From assembly GCA_902465435.1 (NCBI GenBank), contig CABQNH010000036.1, positions 1-19,622 of the forward strand: a DNA stretch of 19,622 nt, written 5' to 3'. Both the position numbers and the translations under genes were made by a program. Every line of letters begins with the position of its first letter. The first letter of the stretch is position 1. The notes under the pieces were generated by a model, which saw only the letters and a list, made by a program, of their open reading frames with translations, made no database searches and was not told the DNA's origin. Positions 6,883-14,380 of this stretch are shown here, piece by piece. Source of the stretch: an uncultured Eubacteriales bacterium (GTDB lineage Bacteria; Bacillota; Clostridia; Oscillospirales; Oscillospiraceae).

Positions 6883-8112
6883 ATGGCAATTCAGGTGAAA
6901 AGTGAGATCGGCAAGCTGCGGCGCGTGCTTTTACAGCGCCCCGGGCTGGAGCTGGATCATCTGATCCCCGGCGCGCTGGAGCGTCTGCTGTTTGACGATA
7001 TTCCCTATCTGCACGGCGCGCAGCAGGAGCATGACCGGTTTGCGGAAACGCTGCGCGCGTGCGGCGCAGAGGTTGTCTACCTCGCGGATCTTGCCGCGGA
7101 GACAATCGCGCAGGACGACGCCGTAAAGGAGCAGTTCGTGCGCGATTTCATCCACGCCTCCGGCTGCATCGCGGAGAATTACGCAGACGAGCTGCGCGAG
7201 TTTCTGCTCGGCATTTCCGATCCGCGGGAGCTGATCCTGAAAACGATGGCCGGTGTGGAATTCACCGAGCTTGCACCGCGCATGGGCAATTCGCTGGCCG
7301 CTTTTCTGCACGACAAGAGCGACTTCGCGCTCGACCCGATCCCGAACCTTTACTTTACCCGCGACCCCTTTGCCGCGATCGGCACGGGCGTCACGCTGCA
7401 TCATATGTACTCCGTCACGCGCAACCGCGAGACGATCTACGGCCGCTACATTCTGCAGTACCACAAGGACTACGCCGGCAAGGTGCCCTTCTATTACCTG
7501 CCGGACGACCCCTTCACGCTGGAGGGCGGCGATATTCTGAATCTCTCCAACCATGTTCTTGCGGTCGGCATCTCGCAGCGAACCATGCCGGAGGCCATCG
7601 AGCGGCTGGCGCGCAGTCTGTTCGCCGACGAGGCCTGCGAAATCGACACCGTGCTTGCGCTCGGCATTCCGAGCAAGCGCGCCTTCATGCACCTTGACAC
7701 CGTGCTGACGCAGGCCGATTACGACACGTTCATCATCCATCCCATCATTTTGGAATCCCTGCGCATCTTTGAGCTGAAGCCCGCCGCCAAAGGCGGCATC
7801 AGCGTCCGCGAGCTTTCGACCGACCTGCGGCAGACGCTGCAGACCTATCTCGGCCTCGACAAGGTCACGCTCATCCGCTGCGGCGGCTTTGACGACATTG
7901 CCGCCCAGCGTGAGCAGTGGAACGACGGCTCGAATACGCTGTGTGTCGCGCCGGGTGTCGTGATCGCTTACGACCGCAACCACGTCACAAACCGACTTTT
8001 GGAGGATCACGGTATTCAGGTGCTCAAAATTCCAAGCGGAGAGCTTTCCCGCGGACGCGGCGGCCCGCGCTGCATGAGCATGCCGCTCTGCCGGGATCCG
8101 CTTCCCCGCTGA
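6883..8112 (+). CDS. arcA: Arginine deiminase
   Basis: 409 residues, the standard length. It hydrolyses arginine to citrulline and ammonia, the first step of the arginine deiminase pathway, in the cytoplasm. All catalytic motifs are intact: Asp161 in YFTRDPF, Glu214 in LEGGD, His270 in FMHLDTV, and the nucleophile Cys397 in RGGPRCMSMPL at the C terminus. The ATG at 6883 begins the family-typical MAIQVKSEIGKLRRVLLQRPG; GAGGAAG lies about 10-12 bases upstream. An ATG at 6847 would add 12 unrelated residues and lie inside the likely control region. arcB follows after 49 bp. The pathway supplies ATP and ammonia only with a carbamate kinase, which is not encoded here. Confidence 0.97.
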   Translation: MAIQVKSEIGKLRRVLLQRPGLELDHLIPGALERLLFDDIPYLHGAQQEHDRFAETLRACGAEVVYLADLAAETIAQDDAVKEQFVRDFIHASGCIAENYADELREFLLGISDPRELILKTMAGVEFTELAPRMGNSLAAFLHDKSDFALDPIPNLYFTRDPFAAIGTGVTLHHMYSVTRNRETIYGRYILQYHKDYAGKVPFYYLPDDPFTLEGGDILNLSNHVLAVGISQRTMPEAIERLARSLFADEACEIDTVLALGIPSKRAFMHLDTVLTQADYDTFIIHPIILESLRIFELKPAAKGGISVRELSTDLRQTLQTYLGLDKVTLIRCGGFDDIAAQREQWNDGSNTLCVAPGVVIAYDRNHVTNRLLEDHGIQVLKIPSGELSRGRGGPRCMSMPLCRDPLPR

Positions 8113-8161
8113 CCAAACGAACACAATATTGAAATATTTATGAATTGAAGGAGTTTTCATC

Positions 8162-9154
8162 ATGGCTGTGAATTTAAGAGGAAGAAGCTTTCTGAAATTG
8201 CTCGACTTTACCCCGGCGGAAATCCGCTATCTGCTCGACCTGAGCAAAACCTTCAAGCAGCAGAAGCGCGCGGGTATGCCGCACGATCATCTGCGCGGCA
8301 AGAACATCGTTCTGCTTTTTGAAAAGACCTCGACCCGCACCCGCTGCTCGTTTGAGGTTGCCGGCCGCGATCTTGGCATGGGCGTGACCTATCTGGATCC
8401 GGGCAGCTCACAGATGGGCAAAAAGGAATCCATCGCCGATACCGCGCGCGTTCTGGGCAGAATGTACGACGGCATTGAATACCGCGGCTATCACCAGACG
8501 GTCGTGCAAGAGCTTGCGGATTACGCGGGCGTTCCGGTCTGGAACGGCCTGACGGACGAATTCCACCCGACGCAGATGCTTGCGGATCTTCTCACGATCG
8601 AAGAAAAGTTCGGCCGTCTCAAGGGCATCAACTTTACTTACATGGGCGACGCCCGCAACAACATGGGCAACTCCCTGATGGTCGCCTGTGCCAAGATGGG
8701 GCTTAACTTCACCGCCTGCGCGCCGAAGGCGCTGTTCCCGGCGGAGGAGCTGGTGAATACCTGCCGCGCGATTGCCGCCGAAAACGGCTGCACCGTCACC
8801 CTGACCGAGAGCGTCGAGGAGGGCACGCGGAACGCAGACGTCATCTACACGGATATCTGGGTCTCGATGGGAGAACCGGACAGCGTCTGGGCAGAGCGCA
8901 TCCGCCTGCTGACGCCGTATCAGGTCAACGCGAAGGCCATGGCCAATGCGAAGGACACCGCCATTTTCATGCACTGCCTGCCGTCGTTCCACGATACCAA
9001 GACCACGATCGGCGCACAGATCGCCGAGAAGTTCGGCATCACCGAGATGGAGGTCACGGATGAGGTGTTCGAGTCGAAGCAGTCCGTTGTCTTTGACGAG
9101 GCGGAAAACCGGATGCACACCATCAAGGCCGTGATGTACGCAACGCTCCACTGA
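8162..9154 (+). CDS. arcB: Ornithine carbamoyltransferase (catabolic context)
   Basis: 330 residues. It interconverts citrulline plus phosphate with ornithine plus carbamoyl phosphate. The carbamoyl-phosphate motif STRTR (57-61), DEFHPTQ (132-138), the ornithine-side region TDIWVSMGE (230-238) and HCLPSFHD (271-278) are all present. The N terminus MAVNLRGRSFLKLLDFTPAEI is typical of the family. The ATG at 8162 follows GAAGGAG. Being directly behind arcA favours the catabolic role (ArcB), but sequence alone does not exclude biosynthetic use (ArgF). The next gene starts 19 bp later, so the operon is probably arcA-arcB-DMT transporter. Confidence 0.96.
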   Translation: MAVNLRGRSFLKLLDFTPAEIRYLLDLSKTFKQQKRAGMPHDHLRGKNIVLLFEKTSTRTRCSFEVAGRDLGMGVTYLDPGSSQMGKKESIADTARVLGRMYDGIEYRGYHQTVVQELADYAGVPVWNGLTDEFHPTQMLADLLTIEEKFGRLKGINFTYMGDARNNMGNSLMVACAKMGLNFTACAPKALFPAEELVNTCRAIAAENGCTVTLTESVEEGTRNADVIYTDIWVSMGEPDSVWAERIRLLTPYQVNAKAMANAKDTAIFMHCLPSFHDTKTTIGAQIAEKFGITEMEVTDEVFESKQSVVFDEAENRMHTIKAVMYATLH

Positions 9155-9173
9155 CCGTTCGGGAGGTTTTCCG

Positions 9174-10058
9174 TTGAACAAGAAGCTTTGGCCGCGCCTT
9201 GCGCTGCTTGGCGTGGCAATCATCTGGGGCAGCTCCATGGTCGTGGTCAAGACCGCGACCGAGAGCCTGCCGTCCGACTATCTGGTCACGCTGCGCACGC
9301 TGCTTGCCTGTATCGCGCTGTGCCTGCTGTTTCCCAAGCACCTGAAGAAGTTGGACTGGAGCTATCTTCTCCCCGGGATTGTGATCGGCGGCTGCCTGTT
9401 CCTTGCCTATTGGATCCAGACATTGTCCGTCGTGGACGGGATGCCGGGCAAAAGCACGGTGCTTGCCGCGATCTACTGCGTGCTGGTTCCGTTTCTTGCC
9501 TGGATCGTCTGCAAGCGCCGTCCGAACCTCTGCCAAATCGCCGCGGCCTTGCTTTGCATCGTGGGCGTCGGCGTTGCGGCAAATCTCAGCCTGCGCAGCC
9601 TGACGATCGAGCAGTCCGATCTCTATGCGCTCATCAGCAGCTTTTTCTATGCGGCGCACATCGTGACGATCGACCGCTTCGGCGAGAAGAAGGATCCGAT
9701 CCTGCTGACCATCGTACAGTTTTTCTTTTGCAGCGTATTCGGCTGGATCGTCACGCTCGTGCGGGAGGGCGGCGTACCGGCGCTTCACATGCGCGCGCTG
9801 GGCGACCTTGCCTACCTTGCCTTTATGTGCACAGGTGTCGCACTGCTGCTGCAGAATTTAGGGCAGAGCAAGGTAGAGCCGACGACGGCCTCGATTTTGA
9901 TGAGCATGGAATCCCTGTTCGGCGTGCTGTTTTCCGTCTGGTTTGCCGGAGAAACGCTGACCGTCACGCTGCTTTGCGGCTTTGTCCTGATTTTCGGCGC
10001 GATCCTGCTCTCGCAGACCGACCCGGCACACCTGAAGCTGCGCCGACCGAAAAAATAA
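9174..10058 (+). CDS. EamA/DMT-superfamily transporter, TTG start
   Basis: 294 residues with about 10 membrane helices in two five-helix halves, the usual EamA layout. The first half begins ALLGVAIIWGSSMVVVK and the second near SDLYALISSFFYAAHIV, ending in a Lys/Arg-rich tail. The family exports or imports small metabolites, often amino acids. The start is a TTG at 9174 placed 7 bases after GGGAGG; no ATG in this frame fits better. Only 19 bp separate it from arcB, so it is likely co-transcribed and could move an amino acid linked to arginine breakdown (inference). A strong terminator follows. Confidence 0.88.
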   Translation: MNKKLWPRLALLGVAIIWGSSMVVVKTATESLPSDYLVTLRTLLACIALCLLFPKHLKKLDWSYLLPGIVIGGCLFLAYWIQTLSVVDGMPGKSTVLAAIYCVLVPFLAWIVCKRRPNLCQIAAALLCIVGVGVAANLSLRSLTIEQSDLYALISSFFYAAHIVTIDRFGEKKDPILLTIVQFFFCSVFGWIVTLVREGGVPALHMRALGDLAYLAFMCTGVALLLQNLGQSKVEPTTASILMSMESLFGVLFSVWFAGETLTVTLLCGFVLIFGAILLSQTDPAHLKLRRPKK

Positions 10059-10150
10059 CGCCGCGCCGCAAAAAACATCCTGCGCCCACGCGCGGGGGCA
10101 GGCATCTCAAGGGCATCGACTTGCGGTGGAAAACACGTCCAAAAAATATA

Positions 10151-10194
10151 AAAAGCATACGAAATCGGCTGAAAAGCGGATCTCGTATGCTTTT
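10151..10194. terminator. Bidirectional intrinsic terminator between convergent genes
   Basis: AAAAGCATACGA (10151-10162) pairs with TCGTATGCTTTT (10183-10194), with additional internal pairing. T-rich sequence follows on the plus strand (10191-10196) and the mirror-image A-run serves the minus strand. It lies between the DMT gene (plus, ending 10058) and the zinc-ribbon protein gene (minus, ending 10298). A weaker GC stem is at 10079-10102. Confidence 0.85.
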
Positions 10195-10297
10195 TTCTAT
10201 AAATTTTCAACGAGAAATCAAATATGTTTTCTCGCTTTTACGGCTACGAACCTTAAGAGCAGCCCGCACTCCCGCGAAGCGCTCTCTTCCTCTCTCG

Positions 10298-11251
10298 TTA
10301 TCCGCCGCAGGTTGCGCAGGCGGTATAGCCTGCGGCCTGCGCCGCGTAAATGCGATAGACCTTCCAGGTTCCGGAGAGGTTCAGCTTGCTGCAGCCGTAG
10401 CAGTGATAATATCGGTCGTTATAGCCCACGAAGCAGACGGAGGATTTAAAAAACTCCGTTGTGGTTTGCAGGCCGCTGTTCTTGCTCTGCAGGCCGGCAA
10501 TTTCGCTCAAAAGCGCAATGATCCGCCCGGACAGCGACTGATTCTCCGACTGCATGGCGTTCTGCTGCTCCGATGCGGCGGCCAGCTCCTCAGAAAGCTG
10601 CTCCTTTTCCTGCAGCAGCGCATCATAGTCCTTCTTCTGCTGCTCCAGTGCAAGCTCCTGCTGCTTCGCCTGCTTCTCCTGCTCGTCCAGCTGCGCCTGC
10701 AGCGTCTTGGCTGCAAGCTCCTGCTGGGAGATCGTTTCGTTCGCAGCGGTCAGCGCCTGCTGCGTCTGCGTCAGCTCCGCGGCGGTTTTCCGGTTGGCTT
10801 CCTCCTGCGCGGCAAGCGTGTCCTCGCGGCGGCGGAGCTGATTTTTCTCCACCAGAATGTTCCGGTAGTACGTCCGATAGCCGTAAATCAGGGCGGCGAC
10901 GCTCAGGCAGAGCAGCACGCCGACACAGCACAAAGCAACGGTCAAACGGCGCTTGGTCTTCCGGCTTTTCTGCCAAAGCACAGCGTCCTTCGGCAGCTTT
11001 CCTGCCTCCTTTGCGGGTGCTTTTGCGGAAGCGGCTGCCTTGCCCTCGGTGCGTTTTCCGTCGGAGAGAGCCGGCCGCTTCTTTTTTCCCTTCGGCGGTG
11101 CTTCCTTTGTCGCAGCGGCAGTCCCCCGCTGCGGCGGCAGCGCAGGCGGCGCCTCGTTCGCCGCCAGCGACTCCGCTTCCAGAATTGCCTCACACTCTAC
11201 GCAAAACAGCTCATCGCTCTCGATCGACCGGCCGCATCGAATACACTTCAT
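10298..11251 (-). CDS. Membrane-anchored coiled-coil protein with two predicted zinc motifs
   Basis: 317 residues; function not recognised. Order of parts: an N-terminal zinc ribbon with CxxC pairs (Cys3, 6, 17, 20); a disordered Ala/Pro/Lys linker (about 25-100); one membrane helix (103-125) preceded by Lys/Arg, which implies the N terminus is inside; a long Gln/Glu/Ala coiled coil (about 133-265); and a C-terminal domain with YYHCYGC (281-287) and GYTACATC (308-315). That last pattern resembles the small YH-x-C ... GYxPCxxC metal-binding module known from Ada-like domains and surface proteins. The ATG at 11251 sits 8 bases after a perfect GGAGG. The predicted topology puts a cytoplasmic sensor-like zinc ribbon and an extracytoplasmic rod with a second metal site in one protein. 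It is transcribed alone from the promoter at 11286-11314. Confidence 0.8.
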   Translation of the reverse strand: MKCIRCGRSIESDELFCVECEAILEAESLAANEAPPALPPQRGTAAATKEAPPKGKKKRPALSDGKRTEGKAAASAKAPAKEAGKLPKDAVLWQKSRKTKRRLTVALCCVGVLLCLSVAALIYGYRTYYRNILVEKNQLRRREDTLAAQEEANRKTAAELTQTQQALTAANETISQQELAAKTLQAQLDEQEKQAKQQELALEQQKKDYDALLQEKEQLSEELAAASEQQNAMQSENQSLSGRIIALLSEIAGLQSKNSGLQTTTEFFKSSVCFVGYNDRYYHCYGCSKLNLSGTWKVYRIYAAQAAGYTACATCGG

Positions 11252-11285
11252 GGCGCCCACCTCCAAATTTTTTGTCTATAGAGGT

Positions 11286-11314
11286 ATCATACTACAGTTT
11301 TTTGACCCTGTAAA
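11286..11314 (-). promoter_or_regulatory. Promoter of zinc-ribbon/coiled-coil gene
   Basis: Minus strand: -35 TTTACA (11309-11314), a 17-bp spacer, -10 TATGAT (11286-11291), 34 bp before the ATG at 11251, which suits a short leader. Confidence 0.65.
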
Positions 11315-11375
11315 CATCCGCAGGCGGAATTTTGTCGTTTTTTGTTTTGGGAAAGCACCGGCGTCCGCCGCAGAC

Positions 11376-11400
11376 GATCAAACGGTGGGATCGTTTGATC
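11376..11400. repeat. Small inverted repeat upstream of zinc-ribbon gene
   Basis: GATCAAACG (11376-11384) and CGTTTGATC (11392-11400) are perfect complements around 7 bases. It lies 62 bp upstream of the -35 of the minus-strand gene and 18 bp from the MITE-like element. It could be an operator or a hairpin; no T-run follows. Confidence 0.35.
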
Positions 11401-11418
11401 CGTATTATGAGCTTTCTA

Positions 11419-11581
11419 AGGCAACACCACACAATTGCGTTTTCGTGCTTCGGCGGATCTTTTCCGCCAATTGTGCGGTTTGAAAAGTTTGAAATACATA
11501 CAGTATTCCTGCATTTTTCAACCCTTGACTTGACGAAAAATCACTTGCCGAATCAGCTTACCGAATTATGCGGTTCTGCTC
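11419..11581 (+). mobile_element. MITE-like non-coding element, copy A
   Basis: 163 bp, about 92% identical (14 differences over 169 aligned bases, flanks included) to the reverse complement of 14190-14352, with exactly the same length. The ends are imperfect inverted repeats of about 20 bp (AGGCAACACC... against ...GCTCT-side complement). A TA lies immediately outside each end (11417-11418 and 11582-11583), as expected for IS630/Tc1-type target duplication. An internal stem GGCGGA/TCCGCC sits at 11452-11468. It holds no coding sequence. The right end is 6 bp from the stop codon of the CBS gene, so the element forms that gene's 3' untranslated region. Confidence 0.75.
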
Positions 11582-11587
11582 TAAAAA

Positions 11588-12007
11588 TTATCGAACCGCC
11601 GTCGGAAGAATAAAGCTCTCCATGCAATAGCGCATAATGGCGCGGCGGGTAATGATTCCAATAAACGCCTGCTTATCGTCGATGACGGGGACGAAATTCT
11701 GATCCACGGCGCGCGTGATCAGATCCTGCATATTCATCGTCACAGTGACGGGGCGGTTATCCCGACGACGCGGGATCTCCAGCAGGCTGTGCTCCTCCAT
11801 CTCGTGCAGATCGAAGCAGCCCAGATTTTTGATTGCCCACAGAAGATCGCCCTCCGTCAGCGTGCCGAAGTATTCGCCGTTGCGCCGAAGGATCGGGAGC
11901 GCGGCATAGCCCGCGGACTCCATGCGCTCCAGCGCCTGCCGAATGGTAAAGTCGTCGTATAGATAGGCACAGTCCGTCTTTGGCGTCAGGAAAAATAAAA
12001 TATTCAA
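11588..12007 (-). CDS. CBS-pair protein, TTG start
   Basis: 139 residues, cytoplasmic: two CBS motifs (about 9-62 and 76-133) and little else. CBS pairs bind adenosyl ligands such as AMP, ATP or SAM and act as energy or metabolite sensors. Conserved features include ALPILRRNGEYFGTLTEGDLL in the first and FVPVIDDKQAFIGIITRRAI in the second. The TTG at 12007 was chosen: it gives the family-typical MNILFFLTPK start and lies 7 bases after a perfect GGAGG. The ATG at 12034 has no SD and overlaps a likely -10 box. With no fused effector domain, its partner is unknown. It is separated from tpiA by a terminator, so it is an independent unit. Confidence 0.85.
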   Translation of the reverse strand: MNILFFLTPKTDCAYLYDDFTIRQALERMESAGYAALPILRRNGEYFGTLTEGDLLWAIKNLGCFDLHEMEEHSLLEIPRRRDNRPVTVTMNMQDLITRAVDQNFVPVIDDKQAFIGIITRRAIMRYCMESFILPTAVR

Positions 12008-12032
12008 GCTGCGGCCTCCTTTCTCGTCTGTC

Positions 12033-12038
12033 ATTATA
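12033..12038 (-). promoter_or_regulatory. -10 box of CBS gene
   Basis: The minus strand reads TATAAT at 12033-12038, 26 bp before the TTG start. The -35 is poor at normal spacing; TTTACA lies 21 bp upstream, which is too far for a standard promoter. Confidence 0.4.
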
Positions 12039-12082
12039 CCAAGCGGGCGACCAAAAGTCTGTAAAGGAAGTGTTAAATAAAA

Positions 12083-12114
12083 AAATTCGCCGCAGAAAAA
12101 ACTGCGGCGAATTT
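12083..12114 (-). terminator. Terminator of pgk-tpiA operon
   Basis: AAATTCGCCGCAG (12083-12095) pairs perfectly with CTGCGGCGAATTT (12102-12114) around six A. On the minus strand a run of seven T follows (12085-12079). It lies 35 bp past the tpiA stop codon. Confidence 0.92.
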
Positions 12115-12149
12115 GTGGATTTTCACAAGGCTGCGGGGCAGACAGCGTC

Positions 12150-12926
12150 TCAGATCGTAGGCTGGTTTGCCGCCTCGATGATCTTGACGAACTTCTCCGG
12201 AACGAGCGAAGCGCCGCCGATCAGGCCGCCGTCGATGTCCGGCTGCGCCAGAAGGTCATAGGCGTTTTTGTCGTTCATGCTGCCGCCATACAGGATGGAA
12301 ATGGCACGGGCGTCCTTGGAGCTGTAGAGCTTGCGGACGACGGTACGGATATGCTCACAGACCTCCTCCGCCTGCTCCGGCGTCGCGGTTCTGCCGGTGC
12401 CGATGGCCCAGATCGGCTCATAGGCGATGTGTACCTTGCGGATCTTGTTGTCCGGCACGCCGGCAAGCGCCAGCTTGATCTGCATGGCGATCCACTCGCT
12501 CGTGATGCCGGCCTCGCGCTGCTCCAAGCTCTCGCCGCAGCAGAGGATGGGAACAAGCCCCGCCTCCAGCGCTGCCAGCACCTTTGCGTTGACGTCCTGA
12601 TCCGTCTCGCCCATGGCGCGGCGCTCAGAATGGCCGATGATGACGTACTTGCAGCCCGCGTCAACGAGCATATTGGTCGCGATCTCTCCGGTATATGCGC
12701 CGGAAGCGTTGGCATTGCAGTTCTCTGCGCCGATGCCCACGCGCGTGTCGCGCATAGCGCGGACAGCCGCCGGAATGCAGACGGCAGGGACGCACAGCGC
12801 GATGTCGCACCAGCGGCCTCTGGGCATAATGGTCTTAAACTGCGCCATAAACTCTTTCGTCTCGCTGGGCGTTTTATTCATTTTCCAGTTGCCGGCGATT
12901 ACGGTCTTGCGATATTTTCTGTTCAT
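12150..12926 (-). CDS. tpiA: Triosephosphate isomerase
   Basis: 258 residues, a single TIM barrel. It interconverts dihydroxyacetone phosphate and glyceraldehyde 3-phosphate in glycolysis. Catalytic residues are all present: Lys15 in GNWKMNK, His99 in GHSERR and Glu170 in AYEPIWAIGTG, whose following residues form the flexible loop. Phosphate-binding GGSM and GGLIGGASL are near the C terminus. The ATG at 12926 follows GGAGAAG; an upstream ATG at 12962 would add 12 residues overlapping the SD. It starts 41 bp after pgk on the same strand and is followed by a strong terminator, so it is the last gene of the operon. Confidence 0.98.
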   Translation of the reverse strand: MNRKYRKTVIAGNWKMNKTPSETKEFMAQFKTIMPRGRWCDIALCVPAVCIPAAVRAMRDTRVGIGAENCNANASGAYTGEIATNMLVDAGCKYVIIGHSERRAMGETDQDVNAKVLAALEAGLVPILCCGESLEQREAGITSEWIAMQIKLALAGVPDNKIRKVHIAYEPIWAIGTGRTATPEQAEEVCEHIRTVVRKLYSSKDARAISILYGGSMNDKNAYDLLAQPDIDGGLIGGASLVPEKFVKIIEAANQPTI

Positions 12927-12967
12927 AATAATTTCTTCTCCTGCTTTATAATCAATATTCAAAAAGC

Positions 12968-14167
12968 TTATTTATCTTCCAGGCAAGCGATGCCGGGCAG
13001 CTCCAGACCCTCCAGGAATTCCAGAGAAGCACCGCCGCCGGTGGAAATATGCGTGATCCGATCTGCGAAGCCGAGCTGCTCGCAGGCCGCCGCAGAGTCA
13101 CCGCCGCCGACGATCGTCGTGGCATCGGCATCCGCCAGCGCCTGTGCAACGGCGATCGTGCCCTTGGCCAGCGTCGGGTTCTCAAAGACGCCCATCGGCC
13201 CGTTCCAGACGACGGTCTTTGCACCCTTGACCGCGTCGGCAAACAGCGCGCGGGTCTTTTCGCCGATGTCGAGGCCTTCCATGTCCGCCGGGATCTCCGT
13301 AACGGGAACCGTGCGGACCTCGATCGGCCCGTCGATCGGGTCGGGGAAGGAAGCTGCAACCACCGTATCGATCGGAAGCAGAAGCTTGACGCCCTTCTCC
13401 TCCGCCTTCTTCATCATGTCGCGGCAATAATCGACCTTTTCCGCGTCAAACAGGGACTTGCCGATGCCGTAGCCCTTAGCCGCCACGAAGGTATAGGCCA
13501 TGCCGCCGCCGATGATCAGCGTATCGACCTTTTCCAGCAGGTTGTTGATGACGTTCAGCTTGTCGGACACCTTTGCGCCGCCCAGAATCGCGACGAAGGG
13601 GCGCTCCGGATCCGCCAGCGCCTTGCCCATAATGCCGATCTCCTTTTCGATCAGGAAGCCGCAGACGGCGGGAAGATACTCCGCTACGCCCGCCGTGGAG
13701 GAATGGGCGCGGTGCGCCGTACCGAAGGCATCGTTAACAAAAAGCTCCGCGAGAGAGGCCAGCTCCCTGGAAAGCTCTGGGTCGTTCTTCGTCTCGCCCT
13801 TCATGAAGCGCGTGTTCTCCAGCAGCATGACCTCGCCATCCTGCAGGGAAGCGGCCAGACGCTTGGCATCATCGCCCACGACATCCTTTGCCATCTTCAC
13901 CTCAACGCCGAGCAGCTCGCTCAGGCGATCGGCGACGATCTGCAGGGAAAGCTCCGGCTTAAACTCACCCTTGGGCTTGCCCATATGGCTGCAAAGAATG
14001 ACGCGCGCGCCATGCTCGCGCAGATACTGAATGGTCGGAAGGGCGGCAACGATGCGCTTGTCGCTGGTGATCTTCCCGTCCTTGGTCGGCACGTTGAAGT
14101 CGCAGCGGCACAGAACGCGCTTACCGGCTACATCGATATCACGAATGGATTTCTTATTGTAGTTCAT
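12968..14167 (-). CDS. pgk: Phosphoglycerate kinase
   Basis: 399 residues, standard length. It transfers phosphate from 1,3-bisphosphoglycerate to ADP in glycolysis. Visible motifs are RCDFNVP (21-27), the substrate loop SHMGKPKGE, GGAKVSDK, the nucleotide region GGGDSAAA and the C-terminal STGGGASLEFLEG. The ATG at 14167 has a perfect GGAGG 5 bases upstream. An alternative ATG at 14203 lies inside the MITE-like element and is rejected. tpiA follows after 41 bp; gap, which often accompanies these genes, is absent from the window. About three quarters of the space between pgk and trmL is the MITE-like copy B, and I found no strong promoter there, so transcription may start inside the element or read through from trmL. 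Confidence 0.98.
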   Translation of the reverse strand: MNYNKKSIRDIDVAGKRVLCRCDFNVPTKDGKITSDKRIVAALPTIQYLREHGARVILCSHMGKPKGEFKPELSLQIVADRLSELLGVEVKMAKDVVGDDAKRLAASLQDGEVMLLENTRFMKGETKNDPELSRELASLAELFVNDAFGTAHRAHSSTAGVAEYLPAVCGFLIEKEIGIMGKALADPERPFVAILGGAKVSDKLNVINNLLEKVDTLIIGGGMAYTFVAAKGYGIGKSLFDAEKVDYCRDMMKKAEEKGVKLLLPIDTVVAASFPDPIDGPIEVRTVPVTEIPADMEGLDIGEKTRALFADAVKGAKTVVWNGPMGVFENPTLAKGTIAVAQALADADATTIVGGGDSAAACEQLGFADRITHISTGGGASLEFLEGLELPGIACLEDK

Positions 14168-14189
14168 AATAACCTCCAAAATATAGTTA

Positions 14190-14352
14190 GGGCAGCACCG
14201 CACAATTCGGCAAACTGATTCAGCGAGTGATTTTTCGTCAAGTCAAGGGTTGAAAAGTGCTGGAATACTGTATGTATTTCAAGCTTTTCAAACCGCAAAA
14301 TTGGCGGAAAAGATCCGCCGAAGCGCGAAGACGCAATTGTGCGGTGTTGCCT
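14190..14352 (-). mobile_element. MITE-like non-coding element, copy B
   Basis: 163 bp, same length as and about 92% identical to copy A, but inverted. TA lies directly outside both ends (14188-14189 and 14353-14354). The termini GGGCAGCACCGCACAATT and AGGCAACACCGCACAATT form an imperfect inverted repeat of about 20 bp. It carries the internal GGCGGA/TCCGCC stem and a TTGACTTGAC stretch pointing toward pgk. It fills most of the 213-bp gap between trmL and pgk and ends 12 bp from the pgk SD. No reading frame of note. Confidence 0.75.
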
Positions 14353-14380
14353 TAGTATAAAACGCGGAAATCGCAAGGGT

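Noticed and set aside
6931..8163. 410-residue minus-strand open frame opposite arcA
   Set aside because: Antisense to an intact arginine deiminase, with composition typical of a shadow frame and no family resemblance.
9188..11281. 697-residue plus-strand open frame across the DMT and zinc-ribbon genes
   Set aside because: It overlaps one real gene in another frame, crosses a strong terminator and then runs antisense to a second gene. Its Arg- and Leu-rich repeats come from those genes.
14168..14203. Upstream ATG extending pgk by 12 residues
   Set aside because: The extra codons fall in the MITE-like element and the pgk SD. The ATG at 14167 has a perfect GGAGG and gives the family-typical N terminus.
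12351..14218. Long plus-strand open frames (359 and 389 residues) opposite tpiA and pgk
   Set aside because: Both are antisense to complete glycolytic genes, and one runs into the MITE-like element. No SD or recognisable domain.
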